Shown here piece after piece: positions 25,274 through 33,919 of a stretch of DNA of 64,000 nt. The stretch is from the NCBI RefSeq assembly GCF_003258355.1, contig NZ_QKPO01000004.1:1-64000 (forward strand). Direction: 5' to 3'. The notes under the pieces were generated by a model. The model was not told the DNA's origin. It made no database searches and saw only the letters and a program-made list of their open reading frames with translations. The number at the start of each line of letters is the position of its first letter. The first letter of the stretch is position 1. The DNA comes from Confluentibacter sediminis (GTDB taxonomy: Bacteria; Bacteroidota; Bacteroidia; Flavobacteriales; Flavobacteriaceae). The translations under genes were made by a program, and so were the position numbers.

Positions 25274-27174
25274 AAATGACTCAGTTTATATGTATTTGTT
25301 TTAGTGATTGCAATCATGTCGTGTTCCAACATCATTTGCAAGGTGTTTTTAATATCTTTTTCTGAAAGGCCTAAACGTGTGCTTATGGCTCTAGATGAAT
25401 AATCTCCCGTTTCTAATAATTCGATAATGCTATTTCTTATAGCGTTAGCATCTTTTGAGATATTTGTCTTTTTTGTACTGATACAAACCGAGCAAATGCC
25501 ACAAGATTCTGTGTTTTTTTCTCCAAAATAGGCGAGGAGTTGCATGCTTTTGCAGACCGAATCATTTTCAACATAATCCAGCATGGCTTTTACTTGCCTT
25601 TGTTTTAATTCGTTTTGTTGTTCTATGATATAAGCGATCCTGTTGATGGTTTTATCATCTTCCCGTGGTTCAATAAAAGTGATTTGTGCGTCGGTCTTCG
25701 CCAAATTCAGTTTAATAATCTCGTCTTTTTCCAATTGTAGTAATGCCGAAATTAATTGAGGTTCGGTAACAGACGCTTTTTCAGCAATACTCAATGTGTT
25801 TATTTTAGTGTCATGATCAAAAATACCGCCATAAATACGAAGCATCGATTTTACAATAAGAGCTAGATTTTGATGTGTTTCTAAATAATTAAAAAGCACA
25901 TGATTAGCGATGATAAACTGAACCGATATATTGTTTTTAAACTGCTTGGATAAACTAATGATGCTAGTTCTATCTAAGACCAACAACGAATTATAACACA
26001 AAACACTATTGAAATCATAAGTTTTACAAAAGGTATTAAAATCAAAATCAAAGGTAAGGTATTCACCTTCGCCATAGGAAATTTGAAAATAATTACACAG
26101 TTTTCTATACACCTGTTTTATAAAATCGACTGTTGGTAACACATTTAAAAACTGACTTTTAATCAGCACTTCGTCACCATTATTTTTTAAAATGACAGCA
26201 AAAGCTTTCTCACCATTTCTACCAGCTCTACCAGCTTCTTGAAAATAACTTTCCATACTTTCTGGTAAATTTAAATGAATCACTGTTTTGACGTCGGGTT
26301 TATCAATGCCCATACCAAAGGCGTTGGTCGCCACCATGACTTGTTTTTGGTTGTTTAACCACAAATTCATGTGTGTATCTTTTTCGGCATTAGAAAGTCC
26401 TCCATGATAATAGGTTGCCAAAATACCTTTAGATTCCAAAAAGGAACTTAGCTCCAATGTTAGTTTTCGATTTCTTACATAGATAATAGAAGCTGCTTTA
26501 TATTTCTTTAAAATGGTTTCAATGCGATAGTATTTATCCTCTTCATGAAACACCATATAGGCCAAATTAGCCCTTGAAAAGGATTGCCTAAAAACTTTTG
26601 GGTTTATAAAATCAAGTTCTTTAATAATATCGTCAACCACTTCTGGTTTTGCGGAAGCCGTTAAAGCAATCATATTAGCGGTGGGCTGTAGTTGTCTTAA
26701 CACTGCTATATTCTTATAGGCCGGTCTAAAATCGTTGCCCCATTGCGAAATACAATGCGCTTCATCAACAGCAATGAAGCTTACATTCATCTGTTTGATG
26801 CGTTCTTGCACCAATTCTTGTTGTAAACGTTCGGGCGAGAGGTATAAAAATTTATAATTTCCGTAAATGCAATTATCTAAAAGGGTGTCTAATTGGGCGT
26901 ATGAAATTCCACTGGTCAAGGCCATCGCTTTAATCCCTTTATCTTGAAGCGTTTGTACTTGCTCTTTCATTAAAGCAATTAAAGGTGAAATAACAATACA
27001 AATGCCCTCTTTAATTAAGGCGGGTACTTGAAAACACAAGGATTTTCCGCCACCTGTAGGTAATAAAACAAAGGTGTCTTCGCCTTTCAAAACCGCATTA
27101 ATAGCGTCTTCTTGAAAAGGTCTGAATTCTGTAAACTTCCAGTAGCGTTCTAATATGTTTACAGGATGCGTCAC
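25270..27174 (-). CDS. recQ: ATP-dependent DNA helicase RecQ
   Basis: This 634-residue superfamily 2 helicase has motif I LPTGGGKSLCFQVPA (about residues 38-52), a DEAH box in VDEAHCISQWGNDFRP, motif III TASAK, motif V GMGIDKPDV and motif VI QEAGRAGRNG. The RQC zinc-binding segment with four cysteines (CKSMQLLAYF to CGICSVC) is present near residues 540-565. No C-terminal HRDC domain is evident, so it is a short-form RecQ. It acts in repair of stalled forks. It lies between a kinase-like gene and fmt with overlaps at both ends. Confidence 0.94.
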   Translation of the reverse strand: MTHPVNILERYWKFTEFRPFQEDAINAVLKGEDTFVLLPTGGGKSLCFQVPALIKEGICIVISPLIALMKEQVQTLQDKGIKAMALTSGISYAQLDTLLDNCIYGNYKFLYLSPERLQQELVQERIKQMNVSFIAVDEAHCISQWGNDFRPAYKNIAVLRQLQPTANMIALTASAKPEVVDDIIKELDFINPKVFRQSFSRANLAYMVFHEEDKYYRIETILKKYKAASIIYVRNRKLTLELSSFLESKGILATYYHGGLSNAEKDTHMNLWLNNQKQVMVATNAFGMGIDKPDVKTVIHLNLPESMESYFQEAGRAGRNGEKAFAVILKNNGDEVLIKSQFLNVLPTVDFIKQVYRKLCNYFQISYGEGEYLTFDFDFNTFCKTYDFNSVLCYNSLLVLDRTSIISLSKQFKNNISVQFIIANHVLFNYLETHQNLALIVKSMLRIYGGIFDHDTKINTLSIAEKASVTEPQLISALLQLEKDEIIKLNLAKTDAQITFIEPREDDKTINRIAYIIEQQNELKQRQVKAMLDYVENDSVCKSMQLLAYFGEKNTESCGICSVCISTKKTNISKDANAIRNSIIELLETGDYSSRAISTRLGLSEKDIKNTLQMMLEHDMIAITKTNTYKLSHL

Positions 27175-27716
27175 TAAAGAAGATTTAAAGTTTTTAAAAT
27201 GTAATTGGTTCTATTTTCGACCGTTTCAAATGGCACATCCAGCAATTTGTAATCGTATTTTTGATACGTATTTAACAGATGTTCATGGATTTGCATAGCT
27301 TGTCCGAAATCTTCATAACGTTCATTGTCGCTGGTATAAATATCTTGCCAAGGTTTTAAAATAAACACATAATCATATTGACAATCCCGGCAAGCATCCA
27401 TAAAGTGTTGCGGATAACCTTCTCCTTTAAAATCCATATAAGCCACCACGTCGGGAACACCTCTGTCAAAAAAAACAGGTTCGGTATTTAAAAGAGAAGC
27501 CTCTGTGTATTGTTGTTTTCGTCCCTCCAAAAGTTGTTCGCTAAATAATAAAGGATCGGTTAAAAACAATTGGTCTATGCCTTGTTTTTGGGCTTCCAAT
27601 ATAATATCCCTGGAAATTTCTTCAAGACAGGTAAAACCTCGTTGTATCAAGTCATTTATTATGGAAGATTTTCCAGTTCCAGGGCCGCCGGTAATCACAA
27701 TTCTTTTCGTATTCAA
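27174..27716 (-). CDS. AAA_28-type P-loop ATPase/kinase-like protein
   Basis: The 180-residue protein has a P-loop ITGGPGTGKSS (residues 8-18) and an EEISRDII segment near 32. The rest fits the AAA_28/NadR-kinase-like family, with FFDRGVPDVVAYM and the lid region KPWQDIYTSDNERYEDF. Members are small soluble phosphotransferase-like enzymes with unproven substrates. Its stop shares one base with the start of recQ downstream. Confidence 0.85.
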   Translation of the reverse strand: MNTKRIVITGGPGTGKSSIINDLIQRGFTCLEEISRDIILEAQKQGIDQLFLTDPLLFSEQLLEGRKQQYTEASLLNTEPVFFDRGVPDVVAYMDFKGEGYPQHFMDACRDCQYDYVFILKPWQDIYTSDNERYEDFGQAMQIHEHLLNTYQKYDYKLLDVPFETVENRTNYILKTLNLL

Positions 27717-27824
27717 ATGGGAAAGATTTTAGCTGTAAAAATCGGAATTTAAATGAAGACTACCAATTTAGAGTTAAAATTATCTCAAATCTTATAGAGA
27801 CCTTCATAAATTAAAATGAAACCG

Positions 27825-27832
27825 TATATTTG
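27825..27832 (+). promoter_or_regulatory. -7 box of the DUF493 gene
   Basis: TATATTTG matches TAnnTTTG. It overlaps an in-frame TTG at 27830, which argues that the real start is the ATG at 27851 and excludes the longer frame. Confidence 0.55.
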
Positions 27833-27850
27833 TACCATACAATCACATTT

Positions 27851-28144
27851 ATGAGTACACCTCCAAATTCGGATGAGTTTTACGAAAAATTAAAAACGCA
27901 GTTACAGGAAACCACTACGTGGCCTTCTGAATATTTGTATAAATTCATAATAAAAACCGATGTGCATAAAATAGCTATTTTGGAAGCTATTTTTGATAAT
28001 ATGGGTGCCGTTATTAATACTACGGGTTCTAAAAATGGGAATTATACCAGTATTTCCATTAATCTTTTAATGAAAGATCCCGATGCTGTTATAGAAAAGT
28101 ATCTCGAAGTTACAGAAAAAGTAGACGGTGTGATAAGCCTTTAA
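27851..28144 (+). CDS. DUF493 family protein (YbeD-like)
   Basis: The 97-residue protein has the ferredoxin-like beta-alpha-beta pattern of DUF493: TTWPSEYLYKFIIKTD, a central helix and GNYTSISINLLMKDPDAVIEKYLEVTEKVDGVISL at the end. Family members such as YbeD resemble ACT-type regulatory domains, but no function is assigned. The ATG at 27851 is used because an upstream TTG lies in the promoter box. Confidence 0.88.
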   Translation: MSTPPNSDEFYEKLKTQLQETTTWPSEYLYKFIIKTDVHKIAILEAIFDNMGAVINTTGSKNGNYTSISINLLMKDPDAVIEKYLEVTEKVDGVISL

Positions 28145-28210
28145 TTTTTTTTTGTATTTTGCGCACGCATAACAACTACATGCAGAAACATTTAACTCTA
28201 CACACTTATT

Positions 28211-28870
28211 TTGACAATAGACGATTTAGAATACAATACAGAGCGTGAACATCTAATTATTCCAGAATATGGTCGCCATATGCAGAAAATGATTAATTAC
28301 GCTAAAACCCGTGATACACAAGAAGAACGAAATAAATTAGCAAAATCTATCATTGCTGTTATGGGAAATATGCAACCTCATTTGCGTGATGTACCAGATT
28401 TTCAGCATAAACTTTGGGATCAACTTTTTATTATGGCCAATTTTGAATTGGATGTGGATTGTCCCTACCCGAAACCATCCAGAGAATTGTTGGAAGAACG
28501 TCCTAATCCTTTAAAATATCCACAAAATTTCCCAAAATATCGTTTTTACGGAAACAATATTAAAACCATGATAGATGTGGCGAACACTTGGGAAGAAGGT
28601 GACCTCAAAGAAGCCTTGATTTTTACCATTGCTAACCATATGAAAAAGTGTTTTTTAAATTGGAATAAAGACACGGTGGAAGATGATGTTATTTATCAGC
28701 ATTTATATGAGTTGTCTGATGGTAAGATTAACTTAAAAAATTCAGACGAAGATTTGTCCGATGCAACCAGTTTAATGCGTAGCAAAACTAAATTCTCCAA
28801 TAACAATAATAAAAAGAACGGACACCAAAGAAAAAGTAATTCAAACAATCGCCCTAGAAAACGTTACTAA
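28211..28870 (+). CDS. DUF4290 family protein
   Basis: The 219-residue protein is the conserved Bacteroidetes DUF4290 family, recognisable by LEYNTEREHLIIPEYGRHMQKMI and the central FPKYRFYGNNIKTMIDVAN. The C-terminus is a low-complexity N/K/R-rich tail (about residues 190-219), suggesting nucleic acid contact, though function is unknown. There is no ATG at the conserved N-terminus; TTG at 28211 is the only reasonable start after the upstream stop. murA follows after 9 bases, so they are one operon. Confidence 0.88.
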   Translation: MTIDDLEYNTEREHLIIPEYGRHMQKMINYAKTRDTQEERNKLAKSIIAVMGNMQPHLRDVPDFQHKLWDQLFIMANFELDVDCPYPKPSRELLEERPNPLKYPQNFPKYRFYGNNIKTMIDVANTWEEGDLKEALIFTIANHMKKCFLNWNKDTVEDDVIYQHLYELSDGKINLKNSDEDLSDATSLMRSKTKFSNNNNKKNGHQRKSNSNNRPRKRY

Positions 28871-28879
28871 CCAACACTT

Positions 28880-30190
28880 ATGGGAACATTTAAAATTGAA
28901 GGAGGTCACCAATTAAAAGGAAGTATTCAGCCTCAAGGAGCAAAAAACGAAGCCTTACAAATATTATGTGCCGTACTTTTAACTCCAGATTTAGTGACCA
29001 TTCACAACATTCCAGATATTGTAGATGTTAATAAACTTATAAGCTTACTAAAAAAGTTAGGCGTTAAAATTGAAAAAATAAGCAAAGGGACTTACACTTT
29101 TCAAGCGGATGATGTTAACTTAAAATTTTTAGAATCCGAGGAATTTAAAGTAGATGGTCGTGGGTTGCGGGGTTCCATCATGATTGTGGGGCCTATGTTA
29201 GCGCGTTTTGGGAAAGGATACATTCCTAAACCAGGAGGTGATAAAATCGGTCGCCGCCGTTTAGATACGCATTTTGAAGGTCTTATTAATTTAGGTGCTA
29301 AGTTTAGATATAATAAAGAAGATCAATTTTACGGTGTTGAAGCCGATAAATTGAAAGGTGCCTACATGCTTCTGGAAGAAGCTTCGGTAACAGGAACCGC
29401 CAATATTGTCATGGCTGCTGTATTAGCTGAAGGCAGAACAACCATTTATAATGCGGCTTGCGAGCCTTATTTACAGCAATTATGCAAAATGCTTAATCGC
29501 ATGGGTGCACAAATTAGCGGTGTAGGTTCTAATATGTTGATTATAGATGGTGTTGAAAAATTAAGTGGTACGCATCACACCATGTTGCCAGATATGATTG
29601 AAATTGGTAGCTGGATAGGTTTGGCGGCTATGACCAAAAGTGAATTGACCATTACCAATGTGTCTTGGGACGATTTAGGCATTATCCCAACCGTGTTTAG
29701 AAAATTAGGCATTACTGTTGAAAGGCGAGGGGATGATATTCACATTCCAGCGCATAACGATGGTTACGAGATACAAAGTTTTATAGATGGATCTATTTTA
29801 ACCATTGCTGATGCGCCTTGGCCAGGTTTTACACCCGATTTATTAAGTATTATTTTGGTAGTAGCGACACAAGCTAGAGGTAGTGTGCTCATTCATCAAA
29901 AAATGTTTGAAAGCCGTTTATTCTTTGTGGATAAATTGATAGATATGGGAGCCAAAATTATTTTGTGCGACCCACACAGAGCGACGGTTATTGGACATGA
30001 TTTTAAATCCACTTTAAAAGCGATGACCATGACCTCACCAGATATTCGTGCAGGGGTATCGTTATTAATTGCTGCCTTATCTGCAAAAGGCACATCGACC
30101 ATACAAAACATCGAGCAAATAGATAGAGGTTACGAGAACATAGATGAACGTTTACGTGCTATTGGTGCTCATATTGAGCGGGTGGAGTAA
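28880..30190 (+). CDS. murA: UDP-N-acetylglucosamine 1-carboxyvinyltransferase
   Basis: This 436-residue enzyme carries out the first committed step of peptidoglycan synthesis, moving enolpyruvate from PEP to UDP-GlcNAc in the cytoplasm. It begins with the typical GGHQLKGSIQPQGAKNEALQ, has the DGRGLRGSIMIVGPMLARFG segment and ends with the RAGVSLLIAALSAKGTSTI region. The loop GPMLARFGKGYIPKPGGDKIG has aspartate at the position where many MurA enzymes carry the fosfomycin-reactive cysteine (C115 in E. coli). This form is usual in Bacteroidetes and is associated with fosfomycin insensitivity. Confidence 0.95.
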   Translation: MGTFKIEGGHQLKGSIQPQGAKNEALQILCAVLLTPDLVTIHNIPDIVDVNKLISLLKKLGVKIEKISKGTYTFQADDVNLKFLESEEFKVDGRGLRGSIMIVGPMLARFGKGYIPKPGGDKIGRRRLDTHFEGLINLGAKFRYNKEDQFYGVEADKLKGAYMLLEEASVTGTANIVMAAVLAEGRTTIYNAACEPYLQQLCKMLNRMGAQISGVGSNMLIIDGVEKLSGTHHTMLPDMIEIGSWIGLAAMTKSELTITNVSWDDLGIIPTVFRKLGITVERRGDDIHIPAHNDGYEIQSFIDGSILTIADAPWPGFTPDLLSIILVVATQARGSVLIHQKMFESRLFFVDKLIDMGAKIILCDPHRATVIGHDFKSTLKAMTMTSPDIRAGVSLLIAALSAKGTSTIQNIEQIDRGYENIDERLRAIGAHIERVE

Positions 30191-30583
30191 GGTTTTTGTC
30201 ATTCCTGCGTAGGCAGGAATTCACTTGAAAAATGACGTTATTAATAAGATACTAGTACTAACAAGTATAAAAATAACTGTTTTAAAAATCTTTTGCATTG
30301 TTTGAAAATCCAGCAGTTAGAATTCCCAGAAACCTACTCCAAGTTGAGACCCTAAGCCAGAAAAATGCCTTAAATTATAATCAGTTTGAATGATCTCATT
30401 TCACCCTAAAGAGCTAAATTTTAATAGACTATAGTAGGTAGAATTGCTATTTATCGATACACTTTTCTTATACTTCGAAAACTACTCGAAGTGACAAATA
30501 ACAAAAAAAATCGAGACACTTTTTGGTTATAAGTATCTCGATATAAGGTGTGTCACTTCATATGAATACGAAGTGCTATAGTA
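30191..30583. other. Intergenic region with short palindromic repeats
   Basis: The 393 bases between murA and the hydrolase gene have no coding frame. They hold two perfect REP-like palindromes: ATTCCTGC-GTAG-GCAGGAAT at 30201-30220, 10 bases after the murA stop, and ACTTCGA-7-TCGAAGT at 30472-30492. The first may also serve as a murA terminator stem. Such units are repeated around many flavobacterial genomes. Confidence 0.65.
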
Positions 30584-31486
30584 TTAAGGCATTTGTTTTT
30601 TTTCAAATCTCCAAATATCCATTTTTGACATTCCTGGAGGATTTCCAGTAAACATTTTCCCAGCGTCTTTATCACCTTTTAATTGCAATTGGTACCAAGC
30701 CGTAGCTACTTTGGCAAATTCACCACCATGTGGTTTGCTATAAGTGCCACCATGACCAACATCCATATTAGCCACAAATACAGGGACATGGTTAATACGT
30801 TTATAATCGTCCATACCATTATTATAAGCAATATCTGTTTCGCCACCTAAAACATAAAGCGTAGGGGTGTGAAGCTTTAAAAGATGGTCTTTTCCTAAAT
30901 TTGGCATCCCACCCATGCCGGCACCTGGATCACCCAAAATACCACTATTATAAATAACAGCGGTGGTAACGCGTGGGTCTGGAGCCACTTCTAAAGTTTG
31001 TAAACCACCGCAAGACATGCCACTTACTGCGATTTTTGTGATGTCGATTTTATTGTAATAGGGACTATTTTTATCACTGTTTTGAGCAATAGCCCAATCG
31101 ATCGCATCGGTCATCATAGACGATTTAGACGACCCTCTGCCTTGTTCGCCTTCTTGTGGCATCGGTCCAATAGCAATCACTAAAAAGCCATACGAGGCTA
31201 CTTCTGATAAAAAATTAATATGTTCCCAAGGAGAGTTGGCGCAAGCACCATTTCCCCAAGCAATAATGGGTAATTTGTTGGTTTTTCCAATAGTACTCAA
31301 GTCTTTGGGTCTAAATACCGTATGGGTTGGTAAGCTGCTTTCTGAAATCATTAAAGCCTTGTATGGCCCAGTGCCGCCATCTTCCACTGTTCTTGAAGTG
31401 GGTTTTGCTTCTTGTGTATGTAATGGGTTTAAAAAACGGAGTGTTGTTGCCATTAAAAGCACAAAGCACAAATTCATTTTTTTCAT
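30584..31486 (-). CDS. Secreted alpha/beta hydrolase
   Basis: The 300-residue protein has an N-terminal signal-like hydrophobic segment (residues 5-18). It has the alpha/beta hydrolase core, with the nucleophile elbow GMSCGG at about residue 155 and the upstream oxyanion region PIIAWGNGACANSPW. A catalytic His lies in DVGHGGTYS and an acid probably in GGETDIAYN. It resembles dienelactone hydrolase/chlorophyllase-like esterases. The substrate cannot be told. It stands alone, with an upstream gap of 150 bases. Confidence 0.8.
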   Translation of the reverse strand: MKKMNLCFVLLMATTLRFLNPLHTQEAKPTSRTVEDGGTGPYKALMISESSLPTHTVFRPKDLSTIGKTNKLPIIAWGNGACANSPWEHINFLSEVASYGFLVIAIGPMPQEGEQGRGSSKSSMMTDAIDWAIAQNSDKNSPYYNKIDITKIAVSGMSCGGLQTLEVAPDPRVTTAVIYNSGILGDPGAGMGGMPNLGKDHLLKLHTPTLYVLGGETDIAYNNGMDDYKRINHVPVFVANMDVGHGGTYSKPHGGEFAKVATAWYQLQLKGDKDAGKMFTGNPPGMSKMDIWRFEKKQMP

Positions 31487-31638
31487 AATAATTTAAATTT
31501 AGTTTAATTGGTAAATAGCTAAAGTATGTTTTTAAATAGAAACTATAACATATCAGGTCTTTATAATTTTAATAATGAATTGGGTACTGCTTTTCAATAC
31601 AAATGGCTCCTAACCAATCAATCAAAATCACTCAGAGC

Positions 31639-31977
31639 TTAAACACTTTTTTCCTTAAAAGCTTCAATTTGTTTATAGTAAGTTTTTAATTGTTTGTTTA
31701 ATTTTTGAAATCTGTAAACGCCTATAATAATGATGATGACTGTTAAGGTTAATGATACATAGCCTAAAAATTTAATCCTCTCGAATCCTTCTAATTGAAT
31801 GATAGCAATGCCACCAAGTAGTAAATAAAGAGATGACCTAATATAGGAAAGTAAGGTTCTTTCATTAGCAAGTTTAGTTCTCTCCATGGCTAAATAATCA
31901 CGAAGAATTATTTCGTCTTGAATTTGAAATCTATTTGAAAAATTGAAAATGTTTTTAAGATCCATAATATTGACCAT
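31639..31977 (-). CDS. DUF202 family membrane protein
   Basis: The 112-residue protein has the DUF202 (YidH-like) motif LANERTLLSYIRSSL and two hydrophobic helices in the second half. Function is unknown; related domains occur next to ion transporters and in VTC-like polyphosphate proteins. It starts directly at the base after the stop of the SLC13 permease gene, which suggests coupled translation. An alternative ATG lies 12 bases further in. Confidence 0.85.
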   Translation of the reverse strand: MVNIMDLKNIFNFSNRFQIQDEIILRDYLAMERTKLANERTLLSYIRSSLYLLLGGIAIIQLEGFERIKFLGYVSLTLTVIIIIIGVYRFQKLNKQLKTYYKQIEAFKEKSV

Positions 31978-33741
31978 TTAAAAAGGAAAAAACAGCGGTA
32001 TGATAAAAGATGCTGCTATCCATATAATTAAATTTAAAGGAGTTCCTACCTTTAAAAAATCACTAAATTTATAATTGCCAGGGGCGTATACCATAGTGTT
32101 TGTAGGGTAACTCATAGGCGTCATAAACGTTAGGGAACAAGCAAACATGACACCTATAAGAAACGGTTTTTCACTTATCTGCATGGCTGCTGCTAAACTA
32201 ATAACAATGGGAACCATTAAAGCTGCTGTAGCCTTGCTTGAAAGTATGTTTGTTGAAATAAATGTAATCAAAAATATTAAACTTAAAGTAATACGAGGGT
32301 CTAAATGCCCCATATTATTAAAAACAAACTCGGATATAATCTCAGAGCCACCGGTTTTTTCTAAAGCTGTTCCCATGGAAAGTACTCCAGCCATCATGAA
32401 AATAACTTTCCACTCAATAGCGTCATAGGCTTCTTTCGGTTTGAGGATAGATGTGGTTACCAGAAGTAAAGCACCTACCATACTACTTATTAAAATACTG
32501 GTTAAGTTAAATGCAGCTGCAGTTACCACCCCAATCGCTATAATTAAAGCGGGGATGGCTTTTTTATAATTTACTTTAGATTCCATGTATTCTGAAAGTA
32601 AAATGACAATTTCATATCGCAAAAGTTGTTCCAATTCTTCTTTGGTGCCATAAATTAAAAGCATATCACCTGCTTTAATAATAACATCTGAAATATTTTC
32701 CTGAATCACTTCGTTTCTATGGCGTATGGCCAGAACAGAGCAATTATAAAGATTTCGAAATTGCATTTTTCTAAGGGAAGTACCAGCTAATATGGAACCA
32801 ACAGGTACCATGGTTTCGTAAAGTATTTTACCTGTGTTCTCTTCGTTTTCTTTATCTTTTTTACCAACGATCTTAAAATACTCTTTCGATTTTAATTCAC
32901 TTAACTTACTCGGACTTATAATGATTTTTATTTGGTCACCTTCTTTTAAAATGGATTCTCTGTCAAAAACAGTGAGATTACTTCCATTACGATAAATCGC
33001 CATTATAGTTACGTTTAGCTCATTGGATAAATAGGATTTGTAAATAGGCTTATCAATGTCTTTATTACCTTTTTCAATACGAATTTCGGCAGTATATTTT
33101 TCCACACTGGCAAATTTGTTAGCCTCATTGGTTTTTGTTTTAGGAAGAATAAAAGGCGCTATTATAAACAGGTATAGCATGCCTATACCCAATAAACACA
33201 AGGCGGGTAATGAAAATTCAAACATCCCAAAAGGTTCCAGTCCGCTTTTTGCAGCAATACTGCTTACCAATATGTTTGTAGAAGTCCCGATAAGTGTACA
33301 AGTGCCTCCAAAAAGAGCCGCAAACGAAATAGGAATAAGCAATTTTGAAGGAGCAATACCAGTATCTCTGCATACAGATAATGCGAGAGGAATTAATATG
33401 GCAACAATAGCAGAATCATTTACAAAAGCGGAGAATGTTGCCGAAATAAGACAAAAAGCAATTAAAGCAATGACATAATGGATTTTAGCAATTTTTACAA
33501 TTTTGGCACTAAGACCATCTATTAATCCGGATTTAAAAACAGCGGCACTCACCACAAACATACAGCCTAAGGTAAGTGTAGCTGGATGATTAAATCCTGA
33601 AAAACCTTCTTCAGGATTCAACACTCCAGAAACTATGAACAATGTCATTATGAGGATGGAAGTCGTGTCAATACTAAAATAGTCTCGAATAAATAAAAAT
33701 ATTCCGATGACAATAATGCCTACTGTTATGTATAAATCCAT
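31978..33741 (-). CDS. SLC13 family permease with two TrkA-C domains
   Basis: The 587-residue protein has two blocks of membrane helices (about residues 1-205 and 390-587) separated by a cytoplasmic insert with two RCK-C/TrkA-C-type domains (about 210-380). This matches the SLC13/DASS or ArsB-NhaD superfamily, which moves dicarboxylates, sulfate or other anions with sodium. The motif SFAALFGGTCTLIGTSTNILV is the conserved GGTxTLIGTxxN of this family, and the repeat LTFMTPMSYPTNTMVY lies in the C-terminal half. Exact substrate is unknown; the TrkA-C type often annotates as sulfate or citrate carrier. Confidence 0.9.
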   Translation of the reverse strand: MDLYITVGIIVIGIFLFIRDYFSIDTTSILIMTLFIVSGVLNPEEGFSGFNHPATLTLGCMFVVSAAVFKSGLIDGLSAKIVKIAKIHYVIALIAFCLISATFSAFVNDSAIVAILIPLALSVCRDTGIAPSKLLIPISFAALFGGTCTLIGTSTNILVSSIAAKSGLEPFGMFEFSLPALCLLGIGMLYLFIIAPFILPKTKTNEANKFASVEKYTAEIRIEKGNKDIDKPIYKSYLSNELNVTIMAIYRNGSNLTVFDRESILKEGDQIKIIISPSKLSELKSKEYFKIVGKKDKENEENTGKILYETMVPVGSILAGTSLRKMQFRNLYNCSVLAIRHRNEVIQENISDVIIKAGDMLLIYGTKEELEQLLRYEIVILLSEYMESKVNYKKAIPALIIAIGVVTAAAFNLTSILISSMVGALLLVTTSILKPKEAYDAIEWKVIFMMAGVLSMGTALEKTGGSEIISEFVFNNMGHLDPRITLSLIFLITFISTNILSSKATAALMVPIVISLAAAMQISEKPFLIGVMFACSLTFMTPMSYPTNTMVYAPGNYKFSDFLKVGTPLNLIIWIAASFIIPLFFPF

Positions 33742-33919
33742 AGATGTTAACTCAAATAATATAATATGTAATCTAAAATAGAATAAAAGCTAATTATTAC
33801 ATAACTAATTATGATTTTAACTTTTAAAAAAAATGATTTTTGTGAATTTGATATTATTTTAAATTGTAACTAACATAAAATCAGTATGTTATATTTTAAC
33901 GGGATGAGGTGTTTGTTAA

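Noticed and set aside
27830-27850. TTG start for the DUF493 gene
   Set aside because: The TTG is part of the TATATTTG promoter box, so it cannot be in the transcript.
32147-33478. Plus-strand frames of 93 and 140 codons inside the SLC13 permease gene
   Set aside because: They are antisense to membrane-helix codons and have no recognisable domain or start context.
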